Shown piece after piece: positions 57,950 to 64,000 of a DNA stretch of 64,000 nucleotides. Numbering within the stretch: the stretch's first letter is position 1; each line of letters begins with the position of its first letter. The translations under genes were made by a program, and so were the position numbers. The DNA is from Limanda limanda (taxonomy: Eukaryota > Chordata > Actinopteri > Pleuronectiformes > Pleuronectidae): assembly GCF_963576545.1 (NCBI RefSeq), contig NC_083637.1:23788007-23852006 (forward strand), given 5' to 3'. The notes beneath the pieces are model-generated. The model was not told the origin of the DNA. It was given only the letters and a program-made list of their open reading frames with translations, and did no database searches.

Positions 57950-59530
57950 GTCACCTGTGTGATCATGGCCCCACACTGTTTATAACTTCAGGCATCCATC
58001 ACAGCTCATTACTGGTTATCTGTCGGCTCCACCTCTCAGCCTGCAGCAACACTGAACTTCTCAGTGAACCCCTGTGGGAGACAAACACCATCAACACTCT
58101 GAGCTGTAATCCATTCAAATACCTCTCCGCTTTATTCCCTCTCTCCTCTGTTTCATTTTTCTATCAGATTGTCTTCATGCTCATCCTCAATTTTAAACTT
58201 CACCAGCTTCCTCTTCCTCCTTTTCTTTCCTTTTTCTTCTTCCTGCTCTTCCTCCTAGCAGCAGCTGATATATTTTCTTCGTCTCCTAACGGAGAACCTG
58301 GTAATCCCTCACTTGTCTGCCCATCTTAAAGGAAGCTTCACAACACCATTCATCCCCAACAAGCACAGTTCAGTTTTTCTTTGCAAAATTAAATTTTTTT
58401 AAACTCCAGAGTGAAGGTTAGAGAATGATTTTAAAGGTCTGCACAATTCAACGATGATTTTATCTTATGTATGTATCTGTCCTGGGTTGAGTTGGAAAAA
58501 ACTGAAGGGTTATGTAGCAGAATAATAATTACCTCTGCCAAGGAGGTTTTATGTTTTCAGCTGAGTTTGTTTGCATCCGGGATATTTGGGCTTCATTTGT
58601 CGAAAGTGGGAGTAATTGGAGACGTGTCCTCCATATTTATTTAGAGTCTATGGTTGAAGACGTTGTTGTTTTTGGTTCTGAATGACATACGTTGACAGCT
58701 ATGGAAGAGTTGCCATGGTATTTGATACTCATGCAGTCGATGAAATATGTAATAACACATCTTCCTATACCAGCCTCCGGTTATTTCCCCCTGTGATACA
58801 TTTCCATTTTAATGAAAACTTCATTTTCTTTGCAAAGAAACTTGAACTTGAGGAATAAAAATCAGTCTGGGTCATTAAACAACATGAAAAGCTCTTACAA
58901 GGAGTTGCACTGATATGAATGACCTTTTGTTTCTTTGAAAACAACCTTGTATGTAAATTCTTGTCCATCCAACAGAATTAAACATCCCCAGAAAGTGGGA
59001 GAGAAAGTAGAATGAGGCCACTGCTTCTTAGATGTACTCAAATGAGGAATTAAATATAGCCTTACATCAAAAAGCTACTCCAGCACTTTAATCCTTCATG
59101 ACGTCTCCAAAGTCTGACAAGTTTCGGATGGGAAACAAACCTGCTGACATCTTAAACTTTTATCCCATAAACCAGCCTGTGGCCTCCCCTGTCTCTATAC
59201 AGATTATTGTGTGTAGGCTATTTATATTATTGAAATGATTTTTCTGCCTCCTTTCGTGGCCTTGCTGCTTCTCTTTCCTGAAATATGAGAGTCATCAGTT
59301 AACTGTGCTCAACCACCTCAAGGACGTGGAGCAGACAAGGTATTGATCCGCAGGTATTATGTCTTCCTACCTGCTCAAAGTCCGGAGACAAGGTGAGAGC
59401 ATCCGGCAGAGGACAACACAGCATATATATAGATATATTCATATATAGACTTGTATATAAACTCATATAGTCAATCACACATGCGTGTATTAGTATCTGT
59501 ATGTTTTTGTCTGTCTGGCTGAGAGAGAAA
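57945..59530. other. Intergenic sequence upstream of kcnip2, no gene seen
   Basis: Mostly AT-rich. The repeat end ACCTCTGCCAAGGAGG occurs at about 58531. Nothing else recognisable was seen. Confidence 0.5.
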
Positions 59531-59589
59531 GAGTGTGTGTGTGTGTGTGTGTGTGTTTTTGTTTGTCTGTTCCACCCCTGTCTCTTTAT

Positions 59590-59737
59590 TCTATATCAAT
59601 CCTCTCAGCATTAGGGTTTCCTCTCTCTCTCCCTTCCTCTGTCTCTCTGCCCCCCTTCTCTCTCTGTCCCTTACTCACCCCCCTTCCTCTCTCTCTCTCT
59701 CTGCCCCCTTTCTCTCTCTCTCTCCCTTCCTCACCCC

Positions 59738-59795
<58 letters not shown>

Positions 59796-59815
59796 GTCTC
59801 TGCCCCCCCTCTCTC

Positions 59816-59912
<97 letters not shown>

Positions 59913-59930
59913 CCTCCCTCCCCCCCTCTC
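59590..59930. repeat. CT/CCCT pyrimidine tract
   Basis: About 340 bp of (CT)n broken by CCCC, TTCC and CTGT units, preceded by a short TG run (59534-59556). It lies about 340 bp upstream of the kcnip2 start codon, mirroring the arrangement upstream of ldb1. Confidence 0.95.
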
Positions 59931-60009
59931 TCTGTTCCCCTCACAGCTGCAGAGATACAGATGTTCCAGCTGTCAGCTGATGTTTACAGATGTGAAGTCA
60001 GCATCAGAA

Positions 60010-60269
60010 TACCCCCCCCCCCACGTGTGACCCTTGACCCCTCAGGATCCTCTGTGGACGTGAGCGCGCACTGATACTGAGGTTTGGAGCCGGGGACGCT
60101 CTCCCCCCACGTGTCTGCGCTGTGCCCGCAGCTCACGCGGGCTGGTGCGTGAGGAGCAGTGAGTTTGCGGGGCAGTGATGGAAACAAGTGGTAGATGAGC
60201 TGCGGCTGCCACGCACGCACGCACGCACGGATCCCGCAGGCTCAGCTCGGTGCTCCTCCGGATCACAAG
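60010..60269 (+). promoter_or_regulatory. kcnip2: kcnip2 promoter-proximal region / 5'UTR
   Basis: GC- and CpG-richer block before the kcnip2 ATG. It carries two palindromic E-boxes, CACGTG at 60022-60027 and 60108-60113, each embedded in a C-run (CCCCCCACGTGT), and a (CGCA)n run near 60212-60228. TSS not determined. Confidence 0.5.
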
Positions 60270-60342
60270 ATGAAATCCCGGAGTCAGGATCAGAGTTTGT
60301 CCGACTCCACGGAGCTGGACCGGTCTCACGACCCGCTCACAG
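60270..60342 (+). CDS. kcnip2: kcnip2 (KChIP2) first coding exon, gene continues off the right edge
   Basis: The exon encodes 24 codons plus one base, MKSRSQDQSLSDSTELDRSH then DPLT and a split Gly, ending at a GTAGGT donor (60343). The SLSDS-x2-LD-x-S-x-D-x-LTG pattern matches the isoform-specific N-terminus of mammalian KCNIP2. Conserved synteny with ldb1 and armh3 supports the call. KChIP2 is an EF-hand calcium sensor that binds the N-terminus of Kv4 potassium channels and raises their surface expression (family knowledge). The EF-hand exons lie outside the window. Confidence 0.85.
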
Positions 60343-61262
60343 GTAGGTGCACGTCCCGTCTCTGCTTTACAACTGATCTGGTGTCTGCTCTGCTGCTGTT
60401 TGCACATCTGCAGCCGCTGTGAGGGATCAAGAGGATCTGTTGAACTGTGAGCAGGATACTTTTTAAAGAGCTAAAATCTATCTGTGCAATATTTTATTGA
60501 AGTATAATGTACAAAGTACGAAATATAAAAAGTAACAGGGGAAGTCAGGTTTATTTTAGATTCAACATTCCCTCAGTGTGACTGTGTGTGCAAAAGTGAA
60601 TGAGACTCAGAGACAAACACATGAGTTAGGGCGGAAAGTCATAGGCACTTAAAAGAGTGAATGTATGAATGACTGAATGTGAAGTGTGATGGATTGTAAC
60701 TAGGGCAGGGATAATCTATAACAGGTTTAATATGATGCTGAAAAAACATGTTATTACATTATTTCTCCTGTGTTATTGATCAATTAATCAATAAGCTGCT
60801 TTACAGGAAATGTTTTTGATCTCTGAGGATTTGCTCTTTTTTCTGTTTGAATCATAAAAGTACAAAAAAAATCTTTAGGACTTGAACTTGTACATTTTCT
60901 AGACTGAACAAGAAACTGATTGATTGCAAAATAATTCAAGAGCTTGATGGAGGACACAAATAATAAGTGACAGCCATAACATTTCAGAAAATAAATCAAA
61001 ATTGGTATCTTGTTGGTCATATTTTTATGTGTTTGTGCTGTCAGCTCTGAAAAATTTAGTGTAGTGAGAAAATGGGAAAAAACAAGTTGACAGGTGAAGA
61101 GTTTGACAAAGACGTTAGAAAAACAACCGTGAGAAAAACAACTGTCATCTGTTACCATCATGGGAATAGTTCAAATAAATAATACACTGGTGAGGCCTGA
61201 AGAAACGAGACACAACATGAGAAGAGTCCTGTTCATCTCTTGATGTGTTTAGATCAGTGAGT

Positions 61263-61306
<44 letters not shown>

Positions 61307-61324
61307 CACACACTAGCACACACA

Positions 61325-61358
<34 letters not shown>
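61263..61358. repeat. (CA)n microsatellite
   Basis: About 96 bp of CA with AAACA and TAGCA interruptions, in kcnip2 intron 1. Confidence 0.95.
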
Positions 61359-61359
<1 letters not shown>

Positions 61360-62042
61360 TTGGTGCTTTGCAAGGTTCATGGACAACTTCCCGAAATAGA
61401 CGTTTCTATTAAAAATAGCCTTATGAGAACAACTCCTTACACAAAGAGCAACACAGGGTTTTCTGTCTTTTTTAAACTAACATTTTCTAAAGTGGAGTAT
61501 CATAAAGGGGAGGGATGTGCAGCCGGGTGGAGGCTGTAGTTGATGCCGCCACAATAGCGTGTGGTGGCCATTCAGCAGCAGGTTAAACAAACAGTGAACA
61601 GGTGCATGAACACTGAGGCTTCAGGAGGCGTTCACAATAACAAACCTTTTTAGTGTCCAACAACCTGAGGCATAAAACTGTGCTGTTTGTGTGTCATATA
61701 CAGACTGAACAGTCAAACGTGTGTGGATGAACCAATAACTTTCTTTGTGAGGAGGTCTGTCACAAGGGGGTTTCTCATGGTCTATCAGCTGCTGAAGTCA
61801 CCTTGTTGTTTTTCTCCCGTGTTCATACATTATGCAAACTGGTTGTCCAGTCATCACTTTCTACAGCACTCTTCACATGTTAGTGTGACCCTGACTGACT
61901 GTCAGGCTGCTGTGGTGCAGCGGAGCTATAACGCCATATAGACTCACTGTAATATCAGAGAATCATAGGAATAGTGTGACACGTATTTTCTTTTGGTGGA
62001 GTAGATTGACACCATTCTCAAATCAGCCAGCAAGAGCAGCCG

Positions 62043-62150
62043 GTTAGCTTAGCTTAGCATTAAGACTGGAAACAGGAGCAGGAGGATTTTGTTACTTTTG
62101 TACAGAGGCAGTCAAACAGTTTAGATGTTTACAGTCTTTATGCTAAGCTA
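62043..62150. mobile_element. Short teleost MITE-like repeat with inverted ends
   Basis: GTTAGCTTAGCTTAGCATTA plus AGACTGGAAAC at the left, and GTTTACAGTCTTTATGCTAAGC at the right, are imperfect inverted complements. This wording recurs widely in fish genomes. It is about 108 bp, probably a deleted copy. Confidence 0.6.
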
Positions 62151-62159
62151 TTTGCATGA

Positions 62160-62266
62160 ATACATACACATTCACATACACATACACGTACACATACACA
62201 TACACGTACACATTCACGTACACGTACACGTACACGTACACGTACACGTACACGTACATATTCACA
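62160..62266. repeat. (ACACGT)n hexamer repeat
   Basis: Imperfect ACATAC/ACACAT units grade into about eight clean ACACGT hexamers (about 62211-62258). It lies in kcnip2 intron 1. Confidence 0.9.
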
Positions 62267-63420
62267 TTCACTTATAAACAGTGATAACAGTCTTCTCATC
62301 TAAACTCACAACTAGGAAGCAATTAGGTAAATTTCCTGGAACCCTTCCTTCAAGGTTCATGTTTTTGTTTTTCCCTATTTGGGCTTAGAGTTTAATCTTG
62401 ACACAGTCTTCCTCTGGGCTGGGATGATATCCACTTGTACAGTATAATCATCATTTCAGGATCATGCCACTGCTCCTTCATTTATAACTGAAAGTTTTTT
62501 TTGGATGCAGTGTTGGGAGAAATGCTCACATCTTTTTCCTTACATGAAAGTAACAGCAGCTACGAGCTCATATACTCTGTTCAAGAAAAAGTGCTACATT
62601 CTGTAAAATACTGCAAAATCTACTGGATGTATTAGAATGGAAATGTACTTAATGTACCAAAATAAAAGAATGTTACTCTGTTATTCAGTTCAAAGACTTA
62701 GAAAACATAAAAAAAACCACCATCAAAGTTAAGTGAGTAAACTTGCCTCTTGAAGCAGCAGAGGTCGCTGTTGTTCTGCAAAATGGAGCCCACATAGTGT
62801 TGTTTTGATGTTAGAGCAGGTGAAGATACATTCTTGACATAGTGCTGGTTCTTTAATCTATAAAAATACACAATTACATTTTGTATCAATAATTTAAATT
62901 TACAACGTTACTACAGCTGTCCGATTGATTTACTTAACAGTATTCACGTGAATTGTCTTTCCACCTCTGATCATAATTTATTAATCAGCTTGTCCTTTTA
63001 ACAGGAATAATAACATAATATGTTTTGCTTATTACAGAATAAAAGCTGCATGGTTTTCAAGTTGTAGGTGCCAAATGGAAACGGCTTTAGTCTGTTGACT
63101 GCTGTCATATTGAGATAGATGATGTGTGACAAAAATATCAAGGAGGACCCTGCATAACTTATGAGGTGACGTCCGTCTCTGTGTGAGGACCATCTCTGTA
63201 ACAAACACTGGGGAGCCCCTGATGTCTGCAGGAGGAATAGGAGTGTGTGACTTCAATTGTGTGTGTGAGTGTGTGTGTGTAAAATGTCTGTCTATAATCT
63301 GAGCCGTGTCCTTCGGAAGGATTATAGTAAGCACAGAAGCAGCTCCATGAGCAATATTAACTTACAAATATTCATTTAGCACCGTATGACCTTCCTTAAG
63401 CTGCCATGACCCCCCATAGT

Positions 63421-63536
<116 letters not shown>

Positions 63537-64000
63537 CGAGGACAGGGTCAAAATATAATGAACATCACCAATTTCAATTTCAATGTAACATTTGTATGGA
63601 TTCACAAATGCCTCTTGTAGTCGTTACAACTTTTGAGAAAACTTTTTCAGAGTTTTGGGACAAAAGGTTTGGATTTGTCTTCACAAGGCCAAGTGAGAAA
63701 ACCAAGAAACAGTCATTATGCATAAAGCATACACATGCAGCTTCCACTTTGAAAGGCTTTAATCCCTCCACTGCGATTTGTTTTATCTTCTAAGTCAATG
63801 TTTTCAAGCTCTTAAACTTTTATTTCTAAAGCCCATTGATTAGACTTTACTTCACAAGTTAGGAAAAAAACTTAAAGGCCATGTCTTAGGCTTCAAAAGA
63901 CTAAATCTGGTTATGGGCCTTTGCAAAATCCTAAATCGAAATCATTTGTAAAACTTGTGAACCTCAGAACTGTTTCAATGCCCTTCAGTCATGTTTTGTT

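Noticed and set aside
57616..58329. 237-codon + frame upstream of kcnip2
   Set aside because: Contains a TG-repeat stretch and pyrimidine-rich low-complexity sequence, no domain, and no splice or synteny support.
59533..60074. 165- and 179-codon frames through the CT tract
   Set aside because: Ser/Leu polymers produced by (CT)n; not coding.
62160..62266. Possible CRISPR-like or direct-repeat array
   Set aside because: Contiguous hexamer satellite with no spacers, in a vertebrate genome.

Overview
The window is vertebrate, almost certainly teleost fish, chromosomal DNA. It shows GT-AG split genes, very long TG/CA and CT microsatellites, AATAAA poly(A) signals and several short non-autonomous DNA transposons of kinds common in bony fish. 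No bacterial, viral or organellar gene organisation is visible.

Three multi-exon genes lie head to tail on the + strand. ldb1 (LIM-domain-binding protein 1) has 11 coding exons from 394 to 20319 and encodes 412 aa. armh3 (armadillo-like helical domain protein, C10orf76 orthologue) has 25 coding exons from 30315 to 47278 and encodes 689 aa. The first coding exon of kcnip2 (KChIP2) is at 60270-60342, and the gene runs off the right edge. The order LDB1-ARMH3-KCNIP2 on one strand matches human 10q24.32. The single-exon HPS6 gene that lies between LDB1 and ARMH3 in human is not visible here. The genes act in separate pathways (nuclear LIM-homeodomain co-regulation, Golgi PI4KB biology, Kv4 channel modulation), so this is conserved synteny rather than a functional cluster.

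Region by region: 1-421 is a CT-tract leader with start-stop uORFs and ldb1 exon 1. 422-14974 is a 14.5 kb first intron holding a MITE, microsatellites, a purine/G-rich block, a candidate alternative first exon (8657-8690) and a CpG-rich candidate second promoter (about 12.3-12.85 kb). 14975-20319 holds the rest of the ldb1 coding exons and 20320 to about 22290 its 3'UTR. About 22.3-28.6 kb is intergenic with a tRNA-derived SINE-like repeat. About 28.6-48.3 kb is armh3. 48.4-60 kb is a repeat-rich intergenic block holding a TTAA-flanked DNA element, a fold-back MITE, a modular 1.3 kb repeat, an intronless TRIM (RING/B-box/coiled-coil/B30.2) gene at 53240-54919, and a second copy of the same repeat interrupted by an 871 bp hAT-like element with an 8 bp target duplication. 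From about 59.5 kb come a CT-rich tract, paired E-boxes, kcnip2 exon 1 and part of its first intron.

I do not see a clearly new biological system. The most interesting points are the phase-compatible alternative N-terminus of ldb1, the two ATG-TGA start-stop elements in its leader, a single-exon TRIM gene bracketed by copies of one repeat family, and several CTCF-like motifs, some inside mobile elements.
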